This document shows, in pieces, positions 32,895-33,486 of a stretch of DNA of 33,486 nucleotides. Under the pieces are notes generated by a model. That model did not search any database. It was not told the origin of the DNA and worked only from the letters and a program-made list of their open reading frames with translations. Both the position numbers and the translations under genes were made by a program. Origin of the DNA: Anaerolineae bacterium. GTDB taxonomy: Bacteria > Chloroflexota > Anaerolineae > Anaerolineales > Villigracilaceae. Location of the stretch: the NCBI GenBank assembly GCA_017303655.1, contig JAFLCE010000048.1, positions 1 through 33,486 of the forward strand, in the 5' to 3' direction. Each line of letters begins with the position of its first letter. The stretch's first letter is position 1.

Positions 32895-33486
32895 TTACTT
32901 CATAAGCCTCGCGGCTTTTCTGCCGATCTCTACGGCGAAATTCGTACCGCGATCCCACGGGTAGACTTGGCTCATCGAAGCGAAGTACAAGCCTTCGATG
33001 GGCGTTTGAATAGCGGGGATGTTTTTGGAATGTCCAACTAAGGGAACGGGCTGGGCATAGTTTGTTTTGTGTACCCAAATCTTATTGACCCAATCGCGCT
33101 TGAATTCGGGGTTGAATTTCTCAAACGCGGGAATAAAGCGCTCCAGCAATTGCTCATCCGTCATGTCAAAATACTCGTGACCCAATTCGAGATAATCGCC
33201 CGCATAGACGATATGGTCACCGCCGAAATTTTCTTTCGAAACAAAGTTCGTGTGCTCCACCAGCGCAAGGAAGGGATAGCCCTCCTCCTTCGGCACGTTG
33301 AACCAGTAATAGCCATCCTTCGAGATCGAATGCTTGAGCGAGAGCGTCATCACCACCGCGCCCATCGACTTCAATTCGAGCAATCCCTTCAAATAGGATT
33401 CGGGCAAGTCAGGGCATAACTTCGCCATCAGATTCGGAGACGTGGTCACGAGAACTTTGTCAAAGGATTCGCCGTCCACGCTCAAA
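32895..33486 (-). CDS. FAD-dependent amine-oxidase-type oxidoreductase, N-terminal part beyond window
   Basis: Only the C-terminal 196-197 residues lie in the window; the frame is open to the right edge and the real start lies outside. The block GLYFASMSQVYPWDRG with NFAVEIGRKAARL is the FAD-binding C-terminal signature of flavin amine oxidase or protoporphyrinogen-oxidase-like proteins, also seen in UDP-galactopyranose mutase-like enzymes. FDKVLVTTSPNLMAKL is the typical strand before the substrate region. The N-terminal Rossmann motif is not visible, so substrate cannot be set. Confidence 0.8.
   Translation of the reverse strand, partial: LSVDGESFDKVLVTTSPNLMAKLCPDLPESYLKGLLELKSMGAVVMTLSLKHSISKDGYYWFNVPKEEGYPFLALVEHTNFVSKENFGGDHIVYAGDYLELGHEYFDMTDEQLLERFIPAFEKFNPEFKRDWVNKIWVHKTNYAQPVPLVGHSKNIPAIQTPIEGLYFASMSQVYPWDRGTNFAVEIGRKAARLMK

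Overview
The window looks like a chromosomal segment of a Chloroflexota bacterium, most likely class Anaerolineae. The phylum call is an inference. It rests on two tandem DUF2298 (Chlor_Arch_YYY) membrane proteins beside a GT-C/Agl23-like protein, a pairing known mainly from Chloroflexi and Archaea. It also rests on a fused b6-type cytochrome b with a Rieske protein and a membrane-anchored three-haem cytochrome c. Coding density is high, no gene-free stretch exceeds 300 bases, and I see no rRNA, tRNA, CRISPR array, insertion sequence or prophage.

Layout. 1-6549 (+): a polytopic membrane-protein cluster with a 5'-cut DUF2298 gene, a DUF952 gene, a second DUF2298 gene and a GT39/Agl23-like gene, ended by a hairpin. 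It is probably concerned with lipid-linked or surface sugars. 6622-8033 (+): cmk and plsC. 8093-11395 (+): a large orphan sensor histidine kinase. 11522-14845 (+): a KimA-type K+ symporter followed by two RCK/TrkA-type NAD-binding proteins, with no TrkH/KtrB channel. 14887-18612 (-): a two-gene heterodimeric ABC exporter. 18714-18872 (+): a 52-residue membrane protein. 18913-23210 (-): an APH(6)-like kinase, a TetR-DUF4386 pair with an elaborate palindromic operator, PlsY, a JAMM peptidase and an unknown membrane protein. 23336-26293 (+): an unknown membrane protein and gyrB. 26353-29324 (-): a DinB-like protein, an AlkP-superfamily phosphodiesterase and a secreted DUF2202 protein. 29560-32830 (+): cytochrome b, Rieske and tri-haem cytochrome c, a complete quinol:cytochrome c oxidoreductase operon. 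32895-33486 (-): the C-terminal part of an FAD-dependent oxidoreductase cut by the window edge.

Regulatory layer. Several genes have a TACAAT/TATAAT-like hexamer only 6-7 bases before the ATG and no Shine-Dalgarno sequence, as expected for leaderless transcripts; others have clear AAGGAG-type sites. Perfect hairpins separate most convergent genes, and two of them share a 10-base arm. The most interesting non-coding signals are the double operator before the tetR-like gene and two pairs of 8-base direct repeats with 11-base period between the DUF2202 gene and the bc-complex operon. The most interesting gene-level observations are KimA coupled to two RCK proteins and the twin DUF2298 cluster.
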